Source: Planctomycetota bacterium
GTDB taxonomy: Bacteria > Planctomycetota > UBA1135 > GCA-002686595
DNA length: 47,587 nt
Assembly: GCA_028278425.1 (NCBI GenBank)
Contig: JANQEJ010000258.1
Coordinates: 1-47,587, forward strand
Direction: 5' to 3'
Part shown: positions 8,176 through 16,912 of the stretch, piece after piece
Layout of the letters: each line of letters opens with the position of its first letter
Position numbering within the stretch: the first letter of the stretch is position 1
Program-made: the position numbers and the translations under genes
The notes under the pieces: generated by a model
What the model was told of the DNA's origin: nothing
The model's database searches: none
What the model saw: the letters and a program-made list of their open reading frames with translations, nothing else

Positions 8176-8930
8176 ACATCGTCGTACCCATCAAGCTGGT
8201 CCCGGACCTCGTCGAGGAGCTGGAGATCAACGACGAGGAGACCGACCTCGACCGCGACTTCCTGAGCTTCCGCATCAACGAGTTCTGCGACCACGCCCTC
8301 GAGGAGGCCCTTTCGCTCAAGGAGGCGCACGGCGGCACCGTCGCCGTCATCGCGATCGAACGGGAGGAGACCGACAAGGTGCTCTACACCGCCCTCGCGA
8401 AGGGCGCTGACCGCGCGGTCAAGGTCACCGGCGTCGACGAGGCGGCCTCGTCGCACGAGGCCGCCAAGGCGATGTGCCAGGTGATCGGCGGGATGGAGTA
8501 CGACCTCGTCCTCACCGGCGTGCAGGCGGCCGACGACCGCGACGGGCAGATGGGCGTCCTGATCGCGAGCTACCTCGACCTGCCGCACGTCAGCGTCGTC
8601 AGCGACGTCGAGGTCAAAGGCGACCTCATCGCCGTGCACAAGGAGTACGCCGGCGGCGTGATGGCCGCCTTCGAAGTGGCGCCCAAGGCGGTGCTCGGCA
8701 TCCAGGCCGCGCGCCAGACGCCGCGCTACGCTCCTGTTAGTCGCGTACGCCAGATCATGAAGGAGGCCGAGCTCGAGGAGGTCGAGGCGGAGGACGGCGG
8801 CGTCACGTCCGGCTCGACGGTGCGCCGCATGTACACGCCCGAGAAGGGCGAGGGCGCGGAGATGCTCGACGGCTCGGCGGAGGAAGTGGCCGAGAAGATC
8901 GCGGCGATCCTGAACGAGAGGAAGGGCTGA
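8172..8930 (+). CDS. etfB: Electron transfer flavoprotein beta subunit
   Basis: This 252-residue EtfB starts at the ATG that overlaps the upstream stop. Family landmarks are MNIVVPIKLVPD at the N-terminus, the INEFCDHALEEALSLKE segment, AKGADRAVKV, the TGVQAADDRDGQMGVLIA nucleotide-binding region and a C-terminal Lys/Glu-rich tail that recruits the alpha subunit. ETF beta binds AMP or a second flavin and forms a heterodimer with EtfA, which lies one base downstream. In this operon the pair is the expected electron acceptor of the sHdr complex and donor to the membrane EMO protein encoded next; fatty-acid or amino-acid dehydrogenases that usually feed ETF are absent here. Confidence 0.9.
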   Translation: MNIVVPIKLVPDLVEELEINDEETDLDRDFLSFRINEFCDHALEEALSLKEAHGGTVAVIAIEREETDKVLYTALAKGADRAVKVTGVDEAASSHEAAKAMCQVIGGMEYDLVLTGVQAADDRDGQMGVLIASYLDLPHVSVVSDVEVKGDLIAVHKEYAGGVMAAFEVAPKAVLGIQAARQTPRYAPVSRVRQIMKEAELEEVEAEDGGVTSGSTVRRMYTPEKGEGAEMLDGSAEEVAEKIAAILNERKG

Positions 8931-8931
8931 G

Positions 8932-9891
8932 ATGGGGAACGACGTCCTGGTCGTCGCGGAGCACCTGAAGGGGGAGTTCACCGACGTCACCTTCGAGCTC
9001 CTCGGCAAGGGCCGCGAGCTCGCGGACGCCACCGGCGGGTCTTTGACCGCGGCCGTGCTCGGCTCGTCGGTCGACGCGAGCGCGCTCGGCGCCGCCGACA
9101 AGGTCGTCGGCGTCGACCACGCCTCGCTCGCGGAGTTCAACCCGGAGACGCACCTCGCCGCGCTGGTCGAGGTCGTGGGCCACGTCGATCCGCGCGTGAC
9201 GCTCGTCGCGAACACGTCGATGGGCATGGACCTCGCGGCCGGCCTGTCCGTCCGCCGGAACGCGCCCCTCGTCGCCTACGCGCTCGACGTCAAAGTCGAG
9301 GACGGCAGCGTCGTCGCGACGAGCCAGCTCTACGGCGGCAAGATCTACGCGGAGTCGGTGCTCGACGGCGACTCCGGCATCGTCAGCGTCCTCGCCGGCT
9401 CCTTCCCGGCGGACGCCGGGCGGAAGGACGGCGCGCCCGCCGTCGAGAACGTGCCGGCGCCGGCGTCGCTCGACGGCGCGCGCGTGAAGTTCACCGGGCT
9501 CGTCGAGCCCGAGGGCGGCGACGTCGACATCACGCAGCACGACGTGCTGGTCTGCGCCGGCCGCGGCATCCAGAGCGACGAGAACCTGCCCGTCATCGAG
9601 GAGCTGGCCGGCGCGCTCGGCGGCGCGGTCTGCGCCTCGCGGCCGATCGTCGACAACAAGTGGCTCCCGAAGACGCGCCAGGTCGGGAAGTCCGGCCTGA
9701 CGGTCAAGCCGAAGGTCTACGTGGCCCTCGGCGTCAGCGGCGCACCCGAGCACCTCGAGGGCATGAAGGACGCCGAGCTCATCATCGCGGTGAACACCGA
9801 CGAGACGGCGCCGATCTTCGAGGTGGCTCACTACGGGACGACGGAGGACCTCTTCGACCTGGTGCCGGCACTTACGGCCAAGCTGAAGTAG
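8932..9891 (+). CDS. etfA: Electron transfer flavoprotein alpha subunit
   Basis: This 319-residue EtfA has the N-terminal Rossmann-like half and the diagnostic C-terminal FAD domain: VCAGRGIQSDENLPVIEELA, ASRPIVDNKW, RQVGKSGLTVKPKVYVALGV, SGAPEHLEGM and AVNTDETAPIFEVAHYGTTED. These hold the FAD that shuttles electrons. It is separated from etfB by a single base, and its TAG stop shares one base with the GTG of the EMO gene, so all three are almost certainly co-translated. By context it passes electrons from sulfur oxidation to quinone through EMO. Confidence 0.92.
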   Translation: MGNDVLVVAEHLKGEFTDVTFELLGKGRELADATGGSLTAAVLGSSVDASALGAADKVVGVDHASLAEFNPETHLAALVEVVGHVDPRVTLVANTSMGMDLAAGLSVRRNAPLVAYALDVKVEDGSVVATSQLYGGKIYAESVLDGDSGIVSVLAGSFPADAGRKDGAPAVENVPAPASLDGARVKFTGLVEPEGGDVDITQHDVLVCAGRGIQSDENLPVIEELAGALGGAVCASRPIVDNKWLPKTRQVGKSGLTVKPKVYVALGVSGAPEHLEGMKDAELIIAVNTDETAPIFEVAHYGTTEDLFDLVPALTAKLK

Positions 9892-11981
9892 TGCCCGAGC
9901 AGCCGACGCGCGAGATCTTCCTGCATCTGGATCCCTGGATGCAGGGCGTATTCTACGCCGCCGCCGCGATCGCCTCCGCGGTCTTCCTCTACGGCTTCTG
10001 GAAACGCTGGAAGAAGTACCGCAGCGGGCGGAAGGAGAACCGCTTCGATCGGCTGGGCCAGCGCGTCGCGCGCGCCGCCGTCGCGATCTTGACGAACTCG
10101 ACCGTCCGGCGCGGCGAGACCTTCGGCGGCATCGCGCACGGCTTGATCCTCTGGGGCTTCATCGTCCTCTTCATCGGGACGTGCATCGTCGCCTTTGACC
10201 ACGACTTCCTGCGCTTCTTCGGGGTGAAGCTCCTGAAGGGCGACTTCTACCTCGGGTTCTCGCTGGCCCTCGACGTCTTCGGCGTGCTGTTCCTCGCCGG
10301 GCTGGTGATGATGATCGTGCGCCGCGCGGTCCTGCGGCCGCCGGCCCTCGACTACGCGCGCGCCGACGCGCAGGGCGGGAAGGTCGACCGCTCGGGCTTC
10401 GTCACCGACGACATGATCTTCGTGTGGCTCCTGCTGGTCATCGGCGTGACGGGCTACGCCGTCGAGGGGCTGCGGATCGCGCAGACCATGCCCGACTTCG
10501 AGCGCTGGTCGCCGGTCGGCTACGCGCTGGCCGGCACGGTGAACGGCCTCGCCGCCGACACCCTGTTCGACGCGCACCTCTGGTCGTGGTGGATCCACGG
10601 GATCGCGGTGTTCGGCTTCATCGCGTACATCCCGTTCTCGAAGATGATGCACATCTTCACCGACGCGGCGAACCTCGTTTTCACGAACGAGGGCGCGGCG
10701 CGCGCGCTGCCGCCGCCGCCGGAGGGCTCGGTGGGTTACGCGACCGTCGCCGACTTCACGTGGAAGGAGCTGCTCGACTTCGACGCGTGTACGAAGTGCG
10801 GCCGCTGCCACGTGTCGTGTCCGGCGAACGCGGCGGGGACGACGCTCTCCCCGCGCGACGTGATCCTCGACCTGCGGACCTTCGCCAACGACGCGCTCGG
10901 GACCCCCGAGCTGCTGAAGCAGCGCTTCCGAGCCGGCTCCAAGTGGCCGGCGAGCGCGAACGGCGACGTCGACGTGGCCGCCGACGTGATCCGGCCCGAA
11001 ACGCTCTGGAGCTGCACGACGTGCATGGCCTGCATGGAGCAATGCCCCGTCGGGATCGAACATTTGACGAGCATCGTTCAGCTCCGCCGGCGCCTCGTCG
11101 ATCGGGGCAAGCTCGACGACAACCTCCAGGGCGCGCTGATGAGCCTCGGCGACTACGGCAACTCCTTCGGCCAGTCGCCGAAGAAGCGCGCGAAGTGGAC
11201 CAAGGGGCTCTCCTTCAAGGTGAAGGACGCGCGCAAGGAGCCGGTCGAGCTCCTCTGGTTCGTCGGCGACTTCGCCTCCTACGACCCGCGCATCCAGGAC
11301 CTCTCGCGCCAGGTGGCCGAGGTGTTCCACGCCGCCGGCGTCGACTTCGGGATCCTCTACGACGCCGAGCGCAACGCCGGCAACGACGTGCGCCGGGTGG
11401 GGGAGGAAGGCCTCTTCGAGATGCTGGCCGAGGAGAACGCCAAGGCGCTCGGCGACGCGGAGTTCCAGGAGATCGTCACGACCGACCCGCACACGCTCAA
11501 CGCCCTGCGCAACGAGTACCCGGCCCTCGGCGTGGAGCACCCGACGCACCACTACACCGGCGTGCTCGCGAAGCTCATCGCCGACGGGAAGCTCGACCTC
11601 TCCCGCAAGCTCGGGCACCGCGTCACCTACCACGACCCCTGCTACCTCGCCCGCTACAACGGCGAGGTCGACGCGCCGCGCGAAGTGATGCGCGCCCTCG
11701 GCCTCGACCTCGTCGACATGCCGCGCTGCGGCGTCAACACCTTCTGCTGCGGCGCCGGCGGCGGCCGCATCTGGATGGACACGTCCAACGAGGTGAAGCG
11801 CACGAGCGAGCAGCGCATCGAGGAAGCGCTCGCCCTCGGCGGCGTGCGCTACTTCGTCACGGCCTGCCCGAAGGACTACACGATGTACTCCGACGCCGTG
11901 AAGACGCTCGGCAAGGAGGCGGATATCGAGGTCAAGGACCTGATCGAGCTCGTCGCCGAGGCGCTCGGCGAGCCTTCCTGA
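9891..11981 (+). CDS. emo: EMO: membrane ETF:(mena)quinone oxidoreductase
   Basis: This 696-residue integral membrane protein joins a NarI-like membrane domain to an HdrD-like cytoplasmic domain. Membrane segments are visible near residues 17-36, 80-102, 120-143, 174-192 and 229-249, with His residues (IAHGLILWG, WIHGIAVFG) placed to bind haem. Two 4Fe-4S motifs follow: C300, C303, C306, C310 and C375, C378, C381, C385. The C-terminal CCG module retains C584 and C619-C620 (FCCGAGGGR), while the N-terminal CCG module has lost its cysteines (TDPHTLNAL). This is the architecture of EMO proteins that pass ETF electrons to menaquinone. The GTG start at 9891 overlaps the etfA stop; 67 bases separate its end from the next gene. 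Confidence 0.85.
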   Translation: MPEQPTREIFLHLDPWMQGVFYAAAAIASAVFLYGFWKRWKKYRSGRKENRFDRLGQRVARAAVAILTNSTVRRGETFGGIAHGLILWGFIVLFIGTCIVAFDHDFLRFFGVKLLKGDFYLGFSLALDVFGVLFLAGLVMMIVRRAVLRPPALDYARADAQGGKVDRSGFVTDDMIFVWLLLVIGVTGYAVEGLRIAQTMPDFERWSPVGYALAGTVNGLAADTLFDAHLWSWWIHGIAVFGFIAYIPFSKMMHIFTDAANLVFTNEGAARALPPPPEGSVGYATVADFTWKELLDFDACTKCGRCHVSCPANAAGTTLSPRDVILDLRTFANDALGTPELLKQRFRAGSKWPASANGDVDVAADVIRPETLWSCTTCMACMEQCPVGIEHLTSIVQLRRRLVDRGKLDDNLQGALMSLGDYGNSFGQSPKKRAKWTKGLSFKVKDARKEPVELLWFVGDFASYDPRIQDLSRQVAEVFHAAGVDFGILYDAERNAGNDVRRVGEEGLFEMLAEENAKALGDAEFQEIVTTDPHTLNALRNEYPALGVEHPTHHYTGVLAKLIADGKLDLSRKLGHRVTYHDPCYLARYNGEVDAPREVMRALGLDLVDMPRCGVNTFCCGAGGGRIWMDTSNEVKRTSEQRIEEALALGGVRYFVTACPKDYTMYSDAVKTLGKEADIEVKDLIELVAEALGEPS

Positions 11982-11997
11982 GGGATTCGACGGGGAA

Positions 11998-12047
11998 GCG
12001 CCGGTTCGTGTCGACCCCGACGCGGGCTCGCGACGCGAACCGTGCGC
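11998..12047. terminator. Hairpin after the sHdr-etf-emo operon
   Basis: A 12-bp stem (12002-12013 with 12031-12042, one G-U pair) encloses a 17-nt loop, and the outer GCGC/GCGC arms extend it with one bulged base. It begins 17 nt after the emo stop, but it has no T-run and it also ends just before the ATG of the broken protease, so it could be a terminator or a structure over that gene's leader. Confidence 0.4.
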
Positions 12048-12048
12048 C

Positions 12049-13948
12049 ATGATCCACACCGCCCTGCTCCTCGCTCCGCTGCTCCTCGCCCAGACGACCG
12101 ACCCCGCGCCGCCGAAGGTCCTGCCGGATCTGCGGCAAGCCTTCGCGGACGCCGCGGACGGAGAACGCCTGCCGGTCTACGCGGTCCTCGACGATCGCCT
12201 CCGGTACGCCGACTTCGCCGGCGAGGTCGAAGCGCTGCCGCGCGGGATCCGTCACAAGCACGTCGAACAGCGGCTGCGCGCCTTCGCCGACGCCCGGCAG
12301 GCGGACGTGCGCGCGCTGCTCGGTGAGCTCGAAGCCACGGGCGACGTCGAGCGCGTCCGTCAGCTCTGGATCGCGAACGCGGTCCGTTTCCGCGGAACGC
12401 GGGCGGCGGTCGAACGCGTCGCCGCCTTGCCCGAGGTCCTCTACGTCGGCTGGGATCCGCCGCGCGATCCGGCGGTCGTGCAGGACGCGTTCTGCGGGCC
12501 GCCGCAACCGGCGCCGGCGGGCGGGGGCTTCACCATCTACTACGAGAACGACTTCGAGACCGGCGTCCTCGGTCCCGAGGCGACGGTCACGACGACGGGC
12601 TGCGGAACGGTCGACGTCACGACGGCCCACGGCCCGCAGTCCGGCGACTACCACGCGGTGCTGGCCTCGACGACGCTCGCGTGCGCGAGCACGGCGCGCC
12701 TGCAGATCCAGGTGGATCTCACGGGCGCGACGAAGCCGGTGCTCCGGTTCCACCTCTTCGACGTCTACGACGAGACCGGCCCCGACGACGTGCTCGAGGT
12801 GTCGAACGACGGCGTGAGCTGGACCCTCGTCGACGACCTCGGCGGCGGGGACGGCTACTACATCTACCGCCAGTACCCGCTGACCGGGCTCGGCCTCACC
12901 TTCGACTCCGACGTCTACGTCCGGTGGAGCTGGGGCGGCACGTCCCCGCCGCCGGCGGAGGGGACGGGGATCGACGACGTCTCGATCCGGGAGGGCTTCC
13001 TCGCGCAGCCGAACATCGAGGTCGTCCAGGCGCCCGAGCTCTGGAACATGGGGATCGACGGCAGCGGCGTCGTGCTGATGAACGTCGACGACGGCACGTC
13101 GCTGACGCACCCCGACCTCGCCAACCGGATCTGGGTCAACCCGAACGACCCGGTCGACGGCGTCGACAACGACGGCAACGGCTACGTCGACGACGTGAAC
13201 GGCTGGGATTTCCAGTCGGACGACGCCGACCCGAGCGGCGGCTCGCACGGGACTCGCGTCGCGGGCGTGCTCGTCGGCGACGGAACCAACGCCCCGGCGA
13301 TCAACGGCATGGCCATCGGCGCCTCGCTCGTCATCGGCAAGATCGACAGCGAGGCCGACCACTGGGAGGCGCTCCAGTACGCGATCGGCGTGGCGGTCGA
13401 CGCGACGTCCTCCTCGCACTCGTACAAGTGGTTCGACGTTCCCAAGCCCGACTACCACGTGCACCGCGTCGTCTCCGAGATGGTGCTCGCCGCGAGGATC
13501 ATCCACGCGAACTCGATCGGCAACGAGGGGAGCAGCACCGGCAGCGCGCCGGTGCCGTTCAACGTCTCGACGCCGGGGAACTGCCCGTCGCCGTGGCGCC
13601 ACTTCGAGCAGACGCAGATCGACGGGGGCGTGGCCGCGGCCGTCGCCTGCGGCGGGGTCTTCACCGGGGATCAACCCGCGTACTTCTCGAGCATCGGCCC
13701 CTCCGCTTGGGACGACATCAAGCTCTACTCGCTGATCTACCCGCACCCGCAGGACCCGGCGTACTGGGACTAATCTGACCTTCGGCGCTCTGGACGGCAG
13801 CGGGCACGCGGACTTCGCCGTTCCCGTCCCGAACAGCCCGGCCATCATCGGGATCGACGTGCACGTGCAGTCGATCGAGGACAACCGGGGCGGCCTCGTC
13901 GGCGAGTACCTGTTCTCCGTCGTCGAGACGGTGCGCCTCTCCCCCTGA
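12049..13948 (+). pseudogene. Subtilisin-like (S8) secreted protease, broken: Ser region deleted
   Basis: The 5' part encodes 574 residues: a signal peptide (MIHTALLLAPLLLAQ), a propeptide-like region, a beta-rich MAM/lectin-like module (about residues 160-320) and an S8 catalytic domain with Asp347 (MNVDDGTSLTHPDL) and His400 (GGSHGTRVAGV). The frame then stops with TAA at 13771-13773, just after YFSSIGPSAWDD, before the GTS-containing Ser segment. Directly downstream, in the next frame from 13775 to the TGA at 13946-13948, comes a 57-residue remnant (GALDGSGHADFAVPVPNS, then AIIGIDVHVQ) of the C-terminal module found on other secreted proteins of this genome. The simplest reading is an internal deletion with frame change that removed the catalytic Ser. 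An assembly error is the main alternative. Confidence 0.7.
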
Positions 13949-13993
13949 GCGACGCCGCGCGGGTCGCGGACACGCTGTGCTAGATTGGCGTTC

Positions 13994-15166
13994 ATGGCGC
14001 AGCGTCTCGTGCTCGCGGGAGTTTCCCTCCTGCTCGCACTCGGTCTTGCGTGGGGCCTGAACCGGCTGCGCGGGGAGCCGGAGGACCGGGCCGTCGCCGC
14101 GGTCATCGCGGACGACATCCATGCGTTGCTCCGCGATCGCGCGCTGACGTCCGGTAGTCCGCTGGAGGCTCCGCCGTGGGCCCGCGGCCTCGCGCGCGAG
14201 CCCGTGCCCGAGTCCGTGGCGCGGCTGCTCTGGCCGCAGATCGCCGCCTCGGCCAAGGCGAGCGTCTACGACCGCCACTGCTATCTGCGATCCGCCGGCG
14301 GGCTTGACATCGAGGTACCGTGGCGCGGGCATCCCGACGGGAAGTGGCGGCTCAGAACGAACTCGCTCGGGCTCCGCAACGATGTGGAGCCGGCGGCGGA
14401 GCGTCCGCAGCTCCGCGTCCTCCTCACCGGAGACTCCCACGTCGAGGGCGTTGGCAACAACGACGAGGGGCTGGCTTATGCGCTCGAGCGGAGGCTCTCC
14501 AGCGACCGCACCGCGGAGGTGCTGAACGCGGCCAAGGCAGGCTACTCCCTCTACAACCACCTCGGTGTGCTCGAGCGCTTCCTCGAGCTCGGCCTCGCGC
14601 CCGACGTCTTCGTCATCGTGTTCTACGGCGGCAACGACTTCGTCGACGCGCTCCCCCTGCACCACTACTTCGGCCGCACAGTGCCGCCGTCAGATGCCGC
14701 GACCCTGGCGGCGGACGTCGAACGCTTCGAGCGCTTTCCCTCGGGCGCGTACTGGCAGGCCTACCGGCAGCTCCAGTACTTCGCGCGCTGGCCCGAGGAG
14801 AAGCGGCCGGCGTTCGACGCCTGTGTCGCGGTCACCGGGGCACTCGCGGGGCTCTGCGACGAGCGGGGGATCCAGCTCGTGATCGTGTACCTACCCGCGT
14901 TCCTCGACGCGCAGCCGGGGCGCTACGACGCGCCGCGGGCGCAGATCCGCGCGGCGACGGGGCTCACCGTGGAAGACGAGTGCCTCGGTAGCAGGCTCGC
15001 CGAGCACTGGATCGAGGCCGTGCGGGACCTAGGGATTGACGTCCTGGACCTGCGGCGGCCCATCGCGGAATCGCGGGACACGCTCTACTGGCCCAAGGAT
15101 CACCACCTGAATCCGGCCGGCCACCGTTTGGTCGCGGAGCTCCTCTACGCGAGACTGGGCGCCTGA
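13994..15166 (+). CDS. Membrane-anchored SGNH/GDSL-type hydrolase (AlgX/DltD-like)
   Basis: This 390-residue protein has an N-terminal hydrophobic anchor (LVLAGVSLLLALGLAWGL) and an SGNH hydrolase fold: S148 in LLTGDSHVEGVG, the NDF motif in FYGGNDFVDA, and D369-H-H371 in KDHHLNPAGH. The DxH spacing resembles O-acetyltransferases/esterases acting on cell-surface polymers (AlgX and DltD types) rather than lipases. The ATG at 13994 was preferred over the TTG at 13985, as neither has a clear ribosome-binding site. It is followed 9 bases later by a polytopic GT39-like membrane protein, so a role in decorating envelope glycans is plausible. The substrate cannot be read from the sequence. Confidence 0.75.
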   Translation: MAQRLVLAGVSLLLALGLAWGLNRLRGEPEDRAVAAVIADDIHALLRDRALTSGSPLEAPPWARGLAREPVPESVARLLWPQIAASAKASVYDRHCYLRSAGGLDIEVPWRGHPDGKWRLRTNSLGLRNDVEPAAERPQLRVLLTGDSHVEGVGNNDEGLAYALERRLSSDRTAEVLNAAKAGYSLYNHLGVLERFLELGLAPDVFVIVFYGGNDFVDALPLHHYFGRTVPPSDAATLAADVERFERFPSGAYWQAYRQLQYFARWPEEKRPAFDACVAVTGALAGLCDERGIQLVIVYLPAFLDAQPGRYDAPRAQIRAATGLTVEDECLGSRLAEHWIEAVRDLGIDVLDLRRPIAESRDTLYWPKDHHLNPAGHRLVAELLYARLGA

Positions 15167-15175
15167 CGAGCGCCG

Positions 15176-16912
15176 ATGCGCCGCACCACCCTCCCGCTCC
15201 TCCTCCTGCTCCTCGTCGTCGCGCGCGCGCTGCCGGTGCTCGCGCTCGGCGACGTCTTCTACTACGGCGAGGAGCTTCCGAAGAGCGCGGCGACGAAGGC
15301 GATCCTCGACGGCCTCGACGTTCCCTACCACCACCTGAACTACATGCCGCACGAGGGCGGCGGCTTCGTGGTCATCCACCTGCGGATGCTCTGGTTCGCG
15401 CTGGTGGGGCCGAGCCTGCTCGCGGTGAAGCTCACCGCGCTGACGACGTCGCTCCTCATCCTCGCCGCCGGATATCGCGTCGCGCGCCACTGGTTCGGCG
15501 ACGTCGCCGCGCTGATCTTCGGCCTCCTCTTCGTGCTCGCGCCGCGCGCGGTCCAGTGCTTCTCGCTGCTCAGCACGGGCACGCACTTCGAGTCCGTGCT
15601 CTTCCTCGTCCTCGTCCTGCACCTCGGCGCGCGCGCCGCCTTCGAGGAGCGCGGACACGGCGCGCACCTCCTGCTCGGGCTGGCGGTGGGCTTCGGGACG
15701 TACTTCTCCTACCAGACCGTGGCGATCGCGATCCCGGTGGCCGCGGCGATCCTCTGGACGCGGCGCCGGGCCTTGCTCGACCCGCGCCTCGGGAGCGCGC
15801 TGGCGGGCGTCGCGCTCGGCGCACTGCCGCTCTGGCTGACGCTCGCGGCGGGCGCGGGCGAGGCCGGGCAGGTGCGCGACGTCCCGCTCTTCGCGAGCCT
15901 CGCGGACTCGGCCGGGCGCGCGGCGAAGGACGTCGTGGTCCCGCTGCGCGAGAACCTGGGAGGACTCGGCTGGCTCGCCTTCGCGCTCCACCTCGGGTTG
16001 ATCGCGTACGGCGGCCTCGCGGTCGTCCGCGACGGCGCACGGCGGTCGGTCTACCGGCTGACGCTCGCGTACGTCCTCGTCTTCTGCGTGTTCTTCTTCT
16101 TCGCGGGCCTCTCGATCGGCGGTGGGACCACCTTCCTCTTCTTCCTGCGCTGGAGCGGCGTGTGGCTCGCGGGAACTCTGCTCGTGGCCGCGGTCCTTGC
16201 CCGGATGATGGCGGGGGAAGCTCCCGGCGTGCGGTGGGGGGCACGCGCCGCGCTGGCGTTTTTGCTGTTGCTGGGAGTCGTCGAGACCGTTCGCCTGACC
16301 GCCGGCGGCCGGGCGAGCCTCGGAACGAACGTCGACCTGCTCCTCCACACCAAGGGCTACGAGTATCAGGGCTACCTCGACCACCTCGTCCATCGCATGG
16401 AGGGCAACCTGGCCGAGCGGCTCGCCGTCCTGGCCGAATACGACGACGACGACGAGATGGTGCTCCCCGCGGTCGTCGCGGCGCTGATCGAGGGGACGCG
16501 CCTCAAGCCGGCCGACGGCGTGAAGCTCTGCCGCACCCTCGGCGACGAGCGCGCGCAGAACGCGATGCTCGGGCTGGGCGGTCTGCACTATCGGCGGGCG
16601 AAGGGCGACATCGGCCGCGCGATCGCGCTCCTCAACGTCGCCGACCCCGACGCGCCGCTTCACGCGCGCGCCATAGGCCGCTTCGGGACGTACGGCCGTC
16701 CGATGGTCGAGTACCTGGAGGCGGAGCTCGCCGTCGACGCGCCGCCGCGCTGGCGGGCGGAGTACCACCGCGGGCTCGGCTATCGCGTCTACCGCATCTT
16801 CCAGCTCGACCCGGACGGCGCCGAGGCGTTCTTGTCGAAGCAGGCCCCCGCGGTCGAGGCCGCGTTGCGCGCCGGCTACGAGGAGACGCGCCGCGCCTGG
16901 CGGCTGGACTGA
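15176..16912 (+). CDS. Polytopic membrane protein, GT39/ArnT-like glycosyltransferase candidate
   Basis: This 578-residue protein starts with a strongly hydrophobic helix (LPLLLLLLVVARALPVLAL) and shows about nine further membrane segments up to residue 375, in the pattern of GT-C glycosyltransferases (GT39 / 4-amino-arabinose transferase-like). An acidic pair near the first periplasmic loop (LGDVFYYGEELPKS) fits the catalytic loop position. The C-terminal third (from about 380) is soluble, with helical repeats that look TPR-like (MLGLGGLHYRRAKGDIGRAI). It lies just downstream of the SGNH hydrolase. The last 37 bases overlap the convergent GT2 gene. GT-C assignment is by topology only; another polyprenyl-linked envelope transporter or transferase is possible. 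Confidence 0.55.
   Translation: MRRTTLPLLLLLLVVARALPVLALGDVFYYGEELPKSAATKAILDGLDVPYHHLNYMPHEGGGFVVIHLRMLWFALVGPSLLAVKLTALTTSLLILAAGYRVARHWFGDVAALIFGLLFVLAPRAVQCFSLLSTGTHFESVLFLVLVLHLGARAAFEERGHGAHLLLGLAVGFGTYFSYQTVAIAIPVAAAILWTRRRALLDPRLGSALAGVALGALPLWLTLAAGAGEAGQVRDVPLFASLADSAGRAAKDVVVPLRENLGGLGWLAFALHLGLIAYGGLAVVRDGARRSVYRLTLAYVLVFCVFFFFAGLSIGGGTTFLFFLRWSGVWLAGTLLVAAVLARMMAGEAPGVRWGARAALAFLLLLGVVETVRLTAGGRASLGTNVDLLLHTKGYEYQGYLDHLVHRMEGNLAERLAVLAEYDDDDEMVLPAVVAALIEGTRLKPADGVKLCRTLGDERAQNAMLGLGGLHYRRAKGDIGRAIALLNVADPDAPLHARAIGRFGTYGRPMVEYLEAELAVDAPPRWRAEYHRGLGYRVYRIFQLDPDGAEAFLSKQAPAVEAALRAGYEETRRAWRLD

Noticed and set aside
9831..12059. Long antisense reading frames, e.g. 742 codons on the minus strand opposite emo
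   Set aside because: In very GC-rich DNA stop codons are rare in all frames. The translation is a low-complexity Arg/Glu/Val/Asp-rich string with no domain, while the opposite strand has clear families. The same applies to the long frames opposite the FG-GAP protein, polA and thiC.
13985..13993. TTG at 13985 as start of the SGNH hydrolase
   Set aside because: The ATG nine bases later precedes the hydrophobic anchor equally well; neither has a clear ribosome-binding site, so the ATG is preferred.
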